A DNA stretch of 64,000 nt from Emticicia sp. 21SJ11W-3 (GTDB taxonomy: Bacteria > Bacteroidota > Bacteroidia > Cytophagales > Spirosomataceae). The position numbers and the translations under genes were made by a program. Below the pieces are notes generated by a model. It did no database searches, was not told the origin of the DNA, and saw only the letters and a program-made list of their open reading frames with translations. Numbering within the stretch: the stretch's first letter is position 1; every line of letters begins with the position of its first letter. The stretch is from positions 2,108,001 through 2,172,000 of the forward strand of contig NZ_CP092074.1 in assembly GCF_024138715.1 (NCBI RefSeq), in the 5' to 3' direction. This document shows positions 51,923 to 60,661 of the stretch, piece by piece.

Positions 51923-52708
51923 ATGGCAACTGAATCAATCGCTTCAAAGAAGCAGACTCTTTATATTATTTTATGCGGCATTTTTCTAACTAATGCCATT
52001 ATAGCTGAAATAATAGGTTCAAAAATCTTTTCTGTTGAACAAACCTTGGGCATTGCGCCCATGCAGCTACCGCTCTTTGGTCAAAAGTTTGACTTCAATA
52101 TGTCGGCGGGGGTACTTAACTGGCCCTTTGTATTTGTTACTTCTGATATTATCAATGAGTATTTCGGTAAAAAGGGGGTGAGAAAAATCTCTTACCTAAC
52201 GGCCATGCTTATTGCTTACGCCTTTGTAATCATTTATATTTCTACTATTGTTACTCCGGCTCAGTTCTGGGTTAACCATAACAACAAAGATTTTTCAGGC
52301 AATGCACTGAATATTAATGATGCATACAAAATTATTTTCCGTCAGGGGCTGGGGATTATCCTGGGTTCAATTATTGCATTTTTAGTAGGGCAAATTCTTG
52401 ATGCCACGGTTTTTCATTGGTTGCGTACTTATACAAACAACAAAATGATTTGGCTGAGAGCCACGGGCTCTACGTTGGTATCGCAGTTGATTGATAGTTA
52501 CGTGGTAGTATTTATTGCTTTTTATGTCTTTAATAACTGGACCTTAACGGAGGTATTTACAACCGGAACGAATAACTATATCTATAAATTTGTAGTGGCG
52601 GTGTTACTGACACCAGTGATATACCTGGCACATGGTATGATAGATAAGTATCTGGGCAAAGAACATGCCCATAAAATAATTGATGAGGCTACTTTTACGC
52701 CGATGTAA
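51923..52708 (+). CDS. yhhQ: queuosine precursor transporter (YhhQ family)
   Basis: 261 residues, about six membrane helices and the family signature NAIIAEIIGSKIFS, FVFVTSDIINEYFGKKGVRK, and ATGSTLVSQLIDSYVVVF. YhhQ takes up queuosine precursors (preQ0, preQ1 or queuine) for tRNA wobble modification. No queuosine riboswitch motif was found before it; a TAATTTGC box near 51885 may be its promoter. Interesting neighbourhood with another U34-modification gene (mnmA) 5 kb away, but not in an operon. Confidence 0.93.
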   Translation: MATESIASKKQTLYIILCGIFLTNAIIAEIIGSKIFSVEQTLGIAPMQLPLFGQKFDFNMSAGVLNWPFVFVTSDIINEYFGKKGVRKISYLTAMLIAYAFVIIYISTIVTPAQFWVNHNNKDFSGNALNINDAYKIIFRQGLGIILGSIIAFLVGQILDATVFHWLRTYTNNKMIWLRATGSTLVSQLIDSYVVVFIAFYVFNNWTLTEVFTTGTNNYIYKFVVAVLLTPVIYLAHGMIDKYLGKEHAHKIIDEATFTPM

Positions 52709-52753
52709 CACGGAGTGCCACTCCGTGGAACGTTCGGCGGAGTGATACTCCGC
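52709..52753. repeat. two tandem CGGAGT hairpins
   Basis: CACGGAGT-GCC-ACTCCGTG (52709-52727) and GCGGAGT-GAT-ACTCCGC (52737-52753) are two near-identical palindromes after the yhhQ stop. This is a REP-like arrangement; it could end transcription weakly or protect mRNA. Confidence 0.75.
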
Positions 52754-52757
52754 AGTG

Positions 52758-52791
52758 GGTTAAAGAGCAGCCAGATTACTGCTCTTTAACC
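52758..52791. repeat. perfect 13-bp inverted repeat at the end of the Cys-rich gene
   Basis: GGTTAAAGAGCAG (52758-52770) and CTGCTCTTTAACC (52779-52791) enclose an 8-nt loop. On the minus strand the last codons of the small Cys-rich gene form one arm and its UAA stop begins the loop. No T run follows on either side. Confidence 0.75.
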
Positions 52792-52937
52792 TCAGATAAT
52801 TTAGAAAAATCTACATTACAGGTGCCGCATCCTTTGGCACAACCTGCATTTTTGGCTGTAAATTGCTTCCTGACCATGTTACCCAAATAGGCCAGGGCGC
52901 CCAGAAATACCACTCCGATTATAATATTTTCAATCAT
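52776..52937 (-). CDS. FeoB-associated-type Cys-rich membrane protein (53 aa)
   Basis: 53 residues: MIENIIIGVVFLGALAYLGN forms one membrane helix, then a charged region and the cluster CAKGCGTC at residues 33-40 (CxxxCxxC), ending VDFSKLSEVKEQ. This matches the family of small Cys-rich proteins often found beside FeoB iron transporters, though no feoB is present here. The three cysteines may bind a metal ion. Its ATG overlaps the TGA stop of the DinB/YfiT gene by 4 bases (ATGA), so the two are translationally coupled. Confidence 0.85.
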   Translation of the reverse strand: MIENIIIGVVFLGALAYLGNMVRKQFTAKNAGCAKGCGTCNVDFSKLSEVKEQ

Positions 52938-53461
52938 CTTTTTCCTAATGCTTGCAAAATGTGTTGGTAATGGTGTTCAGAATGCCAGGCATATAAAGCG
53001 ATGACTTCCTGAATTTCAAACGACTTCTGGTATCCACCATGATAATAAGTTTTCTTTAAAGACACTTCATCAAGGCTCCTGAACAGATAGACCATCCGCT
53101 GGTGTACACCTTCTAAAATTTGTAATGAAGGTTTAATGGGTAAACTATGGTCTGGTAATTGCGCCCATGCACCTTCATCATAACCTTTTATTGCAGGATT
53201 TTGTTCAGTTAAAGCAAACCGAATACGGGTAAACATATGGATATGGCTCTCGGCCATGTGATGAACCACCTTGCGGACAGTCCAACCACCCTGCCTGTAA
53301 GGCGTATCCAGTTCTTCGTCATTCAATTTGGCCGTCAGCGCTTTTAACCGGGCCGGAAGTTCTTCCATTACTTTTATATGAGCATTGGTATCGGCAAGCG
53401 TGTATTCCCTGCCATATACAAAATCGCCAATAGGGTATTTTAGTTGTTCAAGAGTAAGCAT
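52934..53461 (-). CDS. DinB/YfiT family putative bacillithiol transferase
   Basis: 175 residues. Four-helix DinB bundle with the metal-site histidines in VVHHMAESHIH and YAWHSEHHYQHI. The pattern LKYPIGDFVYGREYT, GGWTVRKVVHHMAESH matches the YfiT/BstA group, which transfers bacillithiol to electrophiles. Many Bacteroidota make bacillithiol. Overlaps the small Cys-rich gene; 21 bases after the IMPase gene on the same strand. Confidence 0.9.
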   Translation of the reverse strand: MLTLEQLKYPIGDFVYGREYTLADTNAHIKVMEELPARLKALTAKLNDEELDTPYRQGGWTVRKVVHHMAESHIHMFTRIRFALTEQNPAIKGYDEGAWAQLPDHSLPIKPSLQILEGVHQRMVYLFRSLDEVSLKKTYYHGGYQKSFEIQEVIALYAWHSEHHYQHILQALGKR

Positions 53462-53482
53462 AAAAAAGAAATTGTATTAAAT

Positions 53483-54289
53483 TCAGAACCAATGTTTTTG
53501 AATCTCATCGAGCAGCTCTTTATGAACTGCCGAACCAGCCACTACATCGCCCCTGAAAAGGTGTTCGCCCGTGCCTGAAAAATCTGATACAAACCCACCT
53601 GCCTCGGTAATTAGCAGAATTCCTGCAGCCATGTCCCACGAATTAAGGTTGTACTCATAGAAACCATCAAAATAACCACATGAAACATAGGCGAGGTCAA
53701 TAGCCGCAGAGCCCATGCGGCGTAAACCATGCGTTTTTTGCATCAACGATTCCAGTATCTTCAGGTATTTGTCCTGATTATCAAACTTGTAATAGGGGAA
53801 ACCCGTAGATAAAAGGCTTTCTCCCAGATGTTTATTAGCCGAAACGCTGATGGCCTCACCGTTTCTGAAAGCGCCTCCTCCTTTGGTAGCAGAGAAAACC
53901 TCTCCTGTGCAAACATTATAAACCACACCTACCAGCACATTTTTACCTTGAGCTAATGCCAAGCTTACCGAATAATTAGGCAAACCGTGTATAAAATTGG
54001 CCGTTCCGTCCAGCGGGTCAATAATCCAGTTTAAGCCATCAAAATCTTTGGTTTCTACAGTTCCTTCTTCTGTTATAAATCCTGCCTCAGGCAAAATAGC
54101 TTCCAGTCTGCCTACTATCATTTTTTCTGTTTCTTTATCAACGTACGAAACTACATTATTGGTGGCCTTGTATTCTACCGATGCCGTGCTGAACTTCTTG
54201 GCTTCTGAAGCAATGAATTCTCCTGCTTCCTTTGCAACCAGAACAACTTCACTGCATATTTTTTCTAAATCCGCTAAGTTTTGTGACAT
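53483..54289 (-). CDS. inositol monophosphatase family phosphatase
   Basis: 268 residues. Metal-site motifs ITEEGT, WIIDPLDGTANFIHG and NSWDMAAGILLITEAGG. Hydrolyses inositol phosphates or other sugar phosphates (SuhB/CysQ-like; the DPLDGT pattern favours IMPase/SuhB). Start of a minus-strand three-gene run with DinB and the Cys-rich protein. Confidence 0.92.
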   Translation of the reverse strand: MSQNLADLEKICSEVVLVAKEAGEFIASEAKKFSTASVEYKATNNVVSYVDKETEKMIVGRLEAILPEAGFITEEGTVETKDFDGLNWIIDPLDGTANFIHGLPNYSVSLALAQGKNVLVGVVYNVCTGEVFSATKGGGAFRNGEAISVSANKHLGESLLSTGFPYYKFDNQDKYLKILESLMQKTHGLRRMGSAAIDLAYVSCGYFDGFYEYNLNSWDMAAGILLITEAGGFVSDFSGTGEHLFRGDVVAGSAVHKELLDEIQKHWF

Positions 54290-54549
54290 TTTTTGCTTTT
54301 TGTGTGTTTAAAATTTATTAAACTTTCTTTGATTTAATGCCCTGTTTATTTGGCTGATGCGGTTTTTTTTGCCAACCGTTGGGTATTAAAATTTGTTGTT
54401 TGTGATGGCAATTTTAAGAAAAAATATTTGCTTTGCCGTTGTTTTATTTTGTGCGTTTGCAAAATAATTACTTAAAAGAAAAATATTAACACTTAGTTAA
54501 TAGAACACCGCTGATAACCAGCGCTTTGTAGGTTTGATTTTAAAATATA

Positions 54550-55623
54550 ATGAACATTAAAGAAAAGAGACTCAGACAATTTACCGAAAGAATATTTCAG
54601 GCACTAGGCTGTTCAACTAAGGATGCTAAACTGGCAGCAGATGTGCTGATTACTGCCGATTTAAGAGGAGTAGATTCTCATGGTACTGCCAGATTAGTTG
54701 GCTATGTGAGATTATATGATAATGGCCGCCTGAATCCTGCACCGCAAATCAGAATTATTCATGAAACACCTTCCACGGCAGTTATAGACGGCGATAAAGG
54801 CCTTGGCCTGGTAGTAGCGCCATTTGCCATGAAAATAGCCATGAAGAAAGCTAAAAAATACGGCTCAGGATGGATTTCGGTACAAAACTCAAACCATTTC
54901 GGGATAGCCGGTTACCATTCAATGCTTGCTTTGCAGAATGATATGATCGGCTGGGCCATGACAAACGCCGCCCCGTTGGTAGTACCTACTTTTGCTACCG
55001 AAAAGATGTTGGGTACAAACCCGATTGCGGTGTCTGTTCCGGCTGGTAATCAGCCACCGTTTGTGGCTGACTTTGCAACAACCGCAGTGGCCTATGGCAA
55101 AATGGAAATTTTGCAAAGAAAAGGTCTGCCTGCTCCGATAGGATGGGTGCAGGATGCAGCGGGTATGCCGACTCATGATGCCAATGCAGTTAAAAATGGT
55201 GGGGGTTTATTGCCCTTGGGAGGTGACCGCGAACACGGCAGCCATAAAGGGTATGGGCTGGGTGCTGTTGTAGATATTTTTTCAGGCGTTTTATCAGGTG
55301 CTAACTTTGGCCCCTGGGTTCCGCCTTTTGCAACGGCGGGTTTTCATGGTGTGGCAGCCGAACAGGTGGGTAAAGGCACAGGGCATTTTCTGGGTGCCAT
55401 GCGGATTGACGGTTTCAGACCCAAAGAAGAGTTTAAGGCCAGTATGGATACATGGATTGAGCGTTTCAGAGCCGCTAAGCATGTTGAAGGCAACCCGGTT
55501 GTAATACCCGGAGACCCGGAACGCGAGCTGGAGAAAATCAGAAGAGCAGACGGAATACCTTTGAATGAAAAGGTGGTAGAAGATTTACAAACATTGGCTG
55601 AACGCTTTGGCGTGAAATTTTGA
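54550..55623 (+). CDS. Ldh family oxidoreductase (malate/L-lactate dehydrogenase type)
   Basis: 357 residues. Family pattern: DLRGVDSHGTARLVGYV, WISVQNSNHFGIAGYHSMLAL, TNPIAVSVPAG, DFATTAVAYGKMEI, GSHKGYGLGAVVDIFSGVL (Lys and His active-site region). These NAD(P)-dependent enzymes (unlike the Rossmann-type Mdh/Ldh) act on ureidoglycolate, malate, lactate or similar 2-hydroxy acids; the substrate is not determined by sequence. Divergent from the IMPase gene with a 260-base promoter gap. Confidence 0.9.
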   Translation: MNIKEKRLRQFTERIFQALGCSTKDAKLAADVLITADLRGVDSHGTARLVGYVRLYDNGRLNPAPQIRIIHETPSTAVIDGDKGLGLVVAPFAMKIAMKKAKKYGSGWISVQNSNHFGIAGYHSMLALQNDMIGWAMTNAAPLVVPTFATEKMLGTNPIAVSVPAGNQPPFVADFATTAVAYGKMEILQRKGLPAPIGWVQDAAGMPTHDANAVKNGGGLLPLGGDREHGSHKGYGLGAVVDIFSGVLSGANFGPWVPPFATAGFHGVAAEQVGKGTGHFLGAMRIDGFRPKEEFKASMDTWIERFRAAKHVEGNPVVIPGDPERELEKIRRADGIPLNEKVVEDLQTLAERFGVKF

Positions 55624-55723
55624 GCGGTAGAAACTTAACCTTTTTAATATTAAATATTGAACAAAAAGCGCTTAACAAAGGGCCGCAGGATTTTTCAGCT
55701 AAGAATTTATGATATTTTTTTCG

Positions 55724-55731
55724 TAATTTTG
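55724..55731 (+). promoter_or_regulatory. -7 box of the carbon-nitrogen hydrolase gene
   Basis: TAATTTTG matches TAnnTTTG exactly and is the same 8-mer as the mnmA box; the ATG at 55754 lies 22 bases downstream. Confidence 0.55.
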
Positions 55732-55753
55732 CAGTTCAAAGAAAGCTGAATAC

Positions 55754-56620
55754 ATGAAGAAAATTAAAGTTGGTCTGGTACAGATGTCTTGCACGGCCGA
55801 TGTTGCAGAGAATATAGATAAGGCCATTGAGGGAATTAAAAAAGCTGCCGGTAATGGCGCCAATATCGTTTGTCTGCAGGAATTATTCACCTCGCTATAT
55901 TTTTGTGATGTAGAAGACCACAGTAATTTTAATCTGGCAGAGGCCATTCCAGGGCCAACTACCATGAAGTTGTCAGCAATTGCCCGTGATCTTAATGTAG
56001 TAATAATTGCTTCATTATTTGAAAAACGGGCCGCCGGTTTATACCATAATACCACGGCCGTAATCGATGCCGACGGCACTTATCTGGGTAAATACCGCAA
56101 AATGCATATTCCTGATGACCCGGGTTATTACGAGAAATTCTATTTTACACCCGGCGATTTAGGCTACAAGGTTTTCGATACCAAGTTTGCTAAAATAGGG
56201 GTGCTTATCTGTTGGGACCAGTGGTATCCTGAGGCTTCCCGTATTACAGCCTTAATGGGCGCTGAGGTGCTGTTTTATCCTACCGCTATTGGTTGGGACG
56301 TTAACGAGCCACAGAATGAGGCCAACATTGAACAGTATAATGCCTGGCAGACCATTCAGCGTAGCCATGCTGTAGCTAATGGGGTACACGTAGTATCGGT
56401 AAACAGGGTAGGGCGAGAGGCTGAGCAGCAATTCTGGGGAGGCAGTTTTGTGGCCAATCCGTTCGGAAGCCTGTTATACCTGGCATCGCATGATAAAGAA
56501 GAAGTACACGTGCAGGAAATTGACCTGGCATTGACCGAAAAATACCGCACCACTTGGCCGTATCTTCGCGATAGAAGAATAGACAGCTATGAGCCCATCC
56601 TGAAAAGATATATAGATTAA
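55754..56620 (+). CDS. carbon-nitrogen hydrolase, N-carbamoylputrescine amidase-like
   Basis: 288 residues. Nitrilase-type triad E43 (CLQELF), K116 (KYRKMHIPDD) and C153 (LICWDQWYPE). The PDDPGYYEKFYFTPGD and WDVNEPQNEANIEQYNAWQ segments match AguB, which converts N-carbamoylputrescine to putrescine. In Bacteroidota agmatine deiminase (aguA) is often a neighbour; it is absent here, so the role in polyamine synthesis is likely but not proven. Confidence 0.88.
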   Translation: MKKIKVGLVQMSCTADVAENIDKAIEGIKKAAGNGANIVCLQELFTSLYFCDVEDHSNFNLAEAIPGPTTMKLSAIARDLNVVIIASLFEKRAAGLYHNTTAVIDADGTYLGKYRKMHIPDDPGYYEKFYFTPGDLGYKVFDTKFAKIGVLICWDQWYPEASRITALMGAEVLFYPTAIGWDVNEPQNEANIEQYNAWQTIQRSHAVANGVHVVSVNRVGREAEQQFWGGSFVANPFGSLLYLASHDKEEVHVQEIDLALTEKYRTTWPYLRDRRIDSYEPILKRYID

Positions 56621-56669
56621 CATTGTCCAAAGAAAATATCGGCCTGCCGAAGTATAATAAAACATTTAA

Positions 56670-58574
56670 ATGCTTACCATAAACAATTTATCGTTCTACT
56701 TTGGCGGAAGAGCCATCTTTGAAGGAGCGAGTCTACAGATTAAACCAAAAGATAAAATCGGTTTAATTGGTCTGAACGGAATGGGGAAATCTACCCTTTT
56801 GAGACTGATTGTAGGCGAATACCAGCCAGATGGCGGTAATATCAGCAAAGCCGGTGACTGTACCATTGGTTTCCTGAATCAGGACTTACTTTCTTACCAG
56901 ACCGAAGACTCCATATTGTCGGTAGCCATGCAGGCTTTTGAACGCGAAAACTACCTGCAAATAGAAATAGACAAAGTGCTGCACGAGATGGAAGTAAATT
57001 ACCGCGATGAACTGGTTGACAAGCTGGGGCATTTGCAGGAAGAGTTTGACCATCTGGGGGGCTACACCATTCAGTCTAAAGCAGAAGAAATTCTGGAAGG
57101 GCTTGGTTTCCGTACTGAAGAGTTACACATGCCTTTAAAGCAGTTTTCCGGTGGATGGCGAATGCGTGTTATGCTGGCAAAGTTGCTTCTGCAAAAGCCC
57201 TCATTATTATTGCTAGATGAGCCTACCAACCACCTTGACCTTCCGTCAATTCAGTGGGTTGAAAAATATATATTGAATTACGAAAACGCCGTTGTGGTGG
57301 TTTCTCACGATAGAGAGTTTCTGGATAACGTTTGTAACATGACGGTAGAAGTTACCCAGAACAAACTTTGGCCTTATGCAGGTAATTACTCATTCTTTGT
57401 AGAAGAAAAAGCCCTTAGAAACGAGATTCAGAAAAGTGCTTTTGAAAATCAGCAGGCGCAGATACGCCAGACTGAACGTTTTATTGAACGTTTTAAAGCC
57501 AAAGCGTCTAAGTCTCGTCAGGTGCAGTCTCGTGTGAAAGCCCTGAATAAACTGGAACTGATTGACGATGTAATTGATGCCTCGGCACGTGTAGCATTTA
57601 AATTTAAATTCAGTGTTAATCCGGGTCGTCAAGTTATGGCTTTAGAGCATGTTAACAAGGCTTATGGAGAAAAAGTAATTCTGAAAGACTCAACCATAAA
57701 CATAGAGCGTGGCGACAAAATTGCCCTGATAGGCGCCAATGGTAAGGGGAAATCAACATTGCTAAGAATTGTAGCAGGTAGCGAAATTGTGGATGGTGTA
57801 AGAAAACTGGGCCATAATGTAAATTTCTCTTTCTTTGCCCAGCACCAATTGGAATCTTTGCATTTGGATGAATCTATTCTGGAAGAATTAAAATATGCCG
57901 ATTCAGCCAAAACAGAAGCTGAATTACGTTTGATTCTGGGCTGTTTCCTATTTAAAGGAGAAGATGTATTCAAGAAAATTAAGGTGTTATCAGGTGGTGA
58001 GAAATCACGTGTGGCTTTAGCCAAGGTATTGATATCTGAGGCTAATTTCCTGCTACTTGATGAACCCACCAACCACTTGGATATGCAGTCGGTGAATATC
58101 CTTATTCAGGCTCTGGATCAATATGAAGGTACGTATGTGGTGGTCTCTCACGACAGACACTTTGTGAGCCAGGTTGCTAATAAAATATGGTACATTGAAG
58201 ACCACCAGATAAAAGAATACCCGGGTACTTACGACGAGTACGAAACCTGGGTCGAAGATAACAAGGCTAACCGCCCGTCAACTGTTCCGGTTCCGGCTCC
58301 TGCAAAAAAAGAAGAGAAACAAGCTCCGGTTGTTGATGCGCCTAGTAAAAACAAAAATGAGATTAAGAAGCTGGAACGCGAGATTGAAGAAATAGAAGCA
58401 AAAATAACCGAGCAGGAAAAGAAAAAAACGCTACTGGAAGAAAAACTGGCCGACCCAAAGGTTTTTAATGATGCTGCTGCATTGCAAAAAGCAAACACCG
58501 AATATGAACAAGCCAAAGCTGAATTGAAAAAGCTGAACGAGGTTTGGGAAAACAAAATGTTGGAGATTGCCTAA
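56670..58574 (+). CDS. ABC-F family ATPase
   Basis: 634 residues with two ABC domains: Walker A GLNGMGKST, signature FSGGWRMRV and Walker B LLLLDEPTNHLD in the first; GANGKGKSTLLRI, LSGGEKSRVALAKVL and LLLDEPTNHLD in the second; a charged linker between, and a C-terminal coiled coil (about 540-634, rich in E/K). Soluble ABC-F proteins act on the ribosome; this one resembles Uup/EttA types rather than a known antibiotic-protection protein. It starts 49 bases after the hydrolase gene. Confidence 0.94.
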   Translation: MLTINNLSFYFGGRAIFEGASLQIKPKDKIGLIGLNGMGKSTLLRLIVGEYQPDGGNISKAGDCTIGFLNQDLLSYQTEDSILSVAMQAFERENYLQIEIDKVLHEMEVNYRDELVDKLGHLQEEFDHLGGYTIQSKAEEILEGLGFRTEELHMPLKQFSGGWRMRVMLAKLLLQKPSLLLLDEPTNHLDLPSIQWVEKYILNYENAVVVVSHDREFLDNVCNMTVEVTQNKLWPYAGNYSFFVEEKALRNEIQKSAFENQQAQIRQTERFIERFKAKASKSRQVQSRVKALNKLELIDDVIDASARVAFKFKFSVNPGRQVMALEHVNKAYGEKVILKDSTINIERGDKIALIGANGKGKSTLLRIVAGSEIVDGVRKLGHNVNFSFFAQHQLESLHLDESILEELKYADSAKTEAELRLILGCFLFKGEDVFKKIKVLSGGEKSRVALAKVLISEANFLLLDEPTNHLDMQSVNILIQALDQYEGTYVVVSHDRHFVSQVANKIWYIEDHQIKEYPGTYDEYETWVEDNKANRPSTVPVPAPAKKEEKQAPVVDAPSKNKNEIKKLEREIEEIEAKITEQEKKKTLLEEKLADPKVFNDAAALQKANTEYEQAKAELKKLNEVWENKMLEIA

Positions 58575-58600
58575 CAAAAAGTACTGATAATATTTATTAT

Positions 58601-58635
58601 AACAGCATCACGTAAAACGGGTGCTGTTTTCTTTT
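58601..58635 (+). terminator. Rho-independent terminator after the ABC-F gene
   Basis: Stem AACAGCATC/GGTGCTGTT (58601-58609 with 58620-58628, one G-T pair), 10-nt loop and T-rich tail. Confidence 0.8.
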
Positions 58636-58650
58636 GTATATGCTTGTAAA

Positions 58651-58689
58651 CAAAAGCAGCTCATCTGATGGCCAAATGAGCTGCTTTTG
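58651..58689. terminator. hairpin between the ABC-F and lepB gene ends
   Basis: Perfect 14-bp stem CAAAAGCAGCTCAT/ATGAGCTGCTTTTG (58651-58664 with 58676-58689) with an 11-nt loop; probably ends the lepB transcript on the minus strand. Confidence 0.75.
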
Positions 58690-58717
58690 TTATATTAATT
58701 GAAGTGAATTTCTGAAA

Positions 58718-59863
58718 TTATCTGATGATGCTGAATAATCTGCTCCAACGAATTTTATTCAGGAAGTTTCCGTCTTTATTAATTGACATCCAGATGAAAA
58801 CTGCTTTACCAACAATGTGGTCTTCAGGCACAAATCCCCAGAAACGTGAGTCGTCAGACCCATGGCGGTTATCGCCCATCATAAAATAATAGTCCTGCTT
58901 AAATGTGTATGATGTAATTGGCTTGCCATCCAGAATAATCTGCCCGTTTACATATCTGGCATCTTTGTTACCGTCAAAGGTGGTGATGATTCCTTTGTAA
59001 AGCGCCAGATTTTTTTCGTCAAGCTGTATCGTTACTCCCTTTTTAGGTATGGTTACCGGCCCAAAATTGTCTCTGTTGAAAGGAAACAACCTTGAGTTAT
59101 ACGGAAAAGTATTGATTCCGTATTCGGTTGTGTCTCCTTTGGTTGCAATAATGGGGGTAATGCTTTTTACAAAGTCAAGCGCCTTAATATCTTTTATGGC
59201 CTGGTCGGTGGCTTTTACATAATAGACCGTTTTATCTGTCTGATGTAAATCTTCTTCGTATTCGGTAATGTCTAATTTTTGAAAAATTTTCTCGTTTACC
59301 TGGGTAGTGGCTTCAATGGCATATTCGTTCTGCAAACCCGGAGGGTTCGGGAAAACTTTGTTATTCACATACAACTGACCAGCCCTTACCTCCACTACAT
59401 CTCCCGGAATCCCGATACAGCGTTTAATATAATTGGTTCGTAAATCAACCGGATATTTGTCGTATCCGCCAAATTCATCAGGTCTTTCAGGGCAACCAGG
59501 GTAGTTGAAAACCACCACATCACCGTTTTTTACATGTGTAAAGCCCGGTAATCTGTATTGAGGCAACTGAATGGCATCAGAATACGAAGGTATATCTGTA
59601 AACCAGATTTTCTGGTGCGTAAGCGGCACCTGAAGTATAGTTTTAGGCGTACGGGTGCCGTAATGCAATTTACTTACAAAAAGGAAGTCGTTGATTAACA
59701 GGCTCTTTTCCATAGACCCCGTAGGGATGGTATATGCTTCCAGAAATAACCACCGGATCAGCGTTGCTGCTACTACGGCGAATAATACAGAGTCTACCCA
59801 TTCTCTTAGCGCCGACTTCTTTTTTGCTGGTTTATTTCCGGCCGTTGATTGAACTTCTGCCAT
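58718..59863 (-). CDS. lepB: signal peptidase I
   Basis: 381 residues, longer than the typical 250-320. Membrane helix 23-43, catalytic Ser50 in IPTGSMEKSL, catalytic Lys147 in YIKRCIGIPGD, and FMMGDNRHGSDDSRFWGFV near the end. An extra region in the middle (about 175-275) explains the length. It removes signal peptides from exported proteins at the inner membrane. Last gene of the parA-parB-DUF5683-dapB-lepB operon typical of Bacteroidota. Confidence 0.96.
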   Translation of the reverse strand: MAEVQSTAGNKPAKKKSALREWVDSVLFAVVAATLIRWLFLEAYTIPTGSMEKSLLINDFLFVSKLHYGTRTPKTILQVPLTHQKIWFTDIPSYSDAIQLPQYRLPGFTHVKNGDVVVFNYPGCPERPDEFGGYDKYPVDLRTNYIKRCIGIPGDVVEVRAGQLYVNNKVFPNPPGLQNEYAIEATTQVNEKIFQKLDITEYEEDLHQTDKTVYYVKATDQAIKDIKALDFVKSITPIIATKGDTTEYGINTFPYNSRLFPFNRDNFGPVTIPKKGVTIQLDEKNLALYKGIITTFDGNKDARYVNGQIILDGKPITSYTFKQDYYFMMGDNRHGSDDSRFWGFVPEDHIVGKAVFIWMSINKDGNFLNKIRWSRLFSIIR

Positions 59864-59923
59864 AAGGACTTGCTCCTGATTGGAGATTTAATGGTTTAGT
59901 GATATCGGTTAAAAAATAAATGA

Positions 59924-60643
59924 TTAAAAGCCTAACATATCGTTCATTCCAAAAATTCCGGTTTTGTCGCGCAGCCACTCGGCGGCTATTACAGCGCCTA
60001 AAGCAAAGCCATTCCGGCTGTGGGCAATATGTTTTATTTCAAGCTGGTCAACATCAGATATATACTTTATCTCGTGGGTTCCAGGAACTTTACCCTCTCT
60101 CGACGACCAGATTGGAACCTCGTTTTCCTGTGCTATCTGATTATTTACCCAGGTAGTTTTATTATTAAGATTTTCGATCAGCCCCTGTGCTAAAGTAATG
60201 GCAGTGCCACTTGGAGAATCTTTTTTTTCTGTATGATGTATCTCGTTGGTAGAAACCTTGTATTCGCCCATGTAAGGGTTCATCAGGCGGGCAAGTGCCT
60301 TGTTGATTTCAAAGAAAAGGTTGACCCCAATGCTGTAGTTAGATGCATAAAAAAAGGCGCCGCTGTTATCCTGGCACAGTTTTTCAATCTCGGGCTTGTG
60401 CTGAAGCCAACCGGTTGTTCCGCAAACTGCCGGCAAGCCAAACTCCATACAATATTTTAGGTTGCCATAGGCAGATTCAGGCGAACTGAATTCAATAACA
60501 ACATCGGTATTTTCGGGGATAACAGACAGAAGCTCGGTACGGTTACCGATATCTATTTTTGCAGAAATCTCGTGTCCTCTTTGTAAAGCAATCTGCTCAA
60601 TTACTTTACCCATTTTTCCATAACCTAAAAGGGCAATACGCAT
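59924..60643 (-). CDS. dapB: 4-hydroxy-tetrahydrodipicolinate reductase
   Basis: 239 residues. NAD(P)-binding GYGKMGKV at 7-14, VCGTTGW, the catalytic His region HHTEKKDSPSGTA and SREGKVPGTHEI. It makes tetrahydrodipicolinate for lysine and diaminopimelate, a peptidoglycan precursor. Fourth gene of the parAB operon (18-base gap to DUF5683, 60-base gap to lepB). Confidence 0.96.
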   Translation of the reverse strand: MRIALLGYGKMGKVIEQIALQRGHEISAKIDIGNRTELLSVIPENTDVVIEFSSPESAYGNLKYCMEFGLPAVCGTTGWLQHKPEIEKLCQDNSGAFFYASNYSIGVNLFFEINKALARLMNPYMGEYKVSTNEIHHTEKKDSPSGTAITLAQGLIENLNNKTTWVNNQIAQENEVPIWSSREGKVPGTHEIKYISDVDQLEIKHIAHSRNGFALGAVIAAEWLRDKTGIFGMNDMLGF

Positions 60644-60661
60644 ATATTTCTATGTCAGATT

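Noticed and set aside
52709-52753. CRISPR repeats
   Set aside because: Only two short palindromic units with a 9-base gap; no spacers and no cas genes. They are REP-like hairpins.
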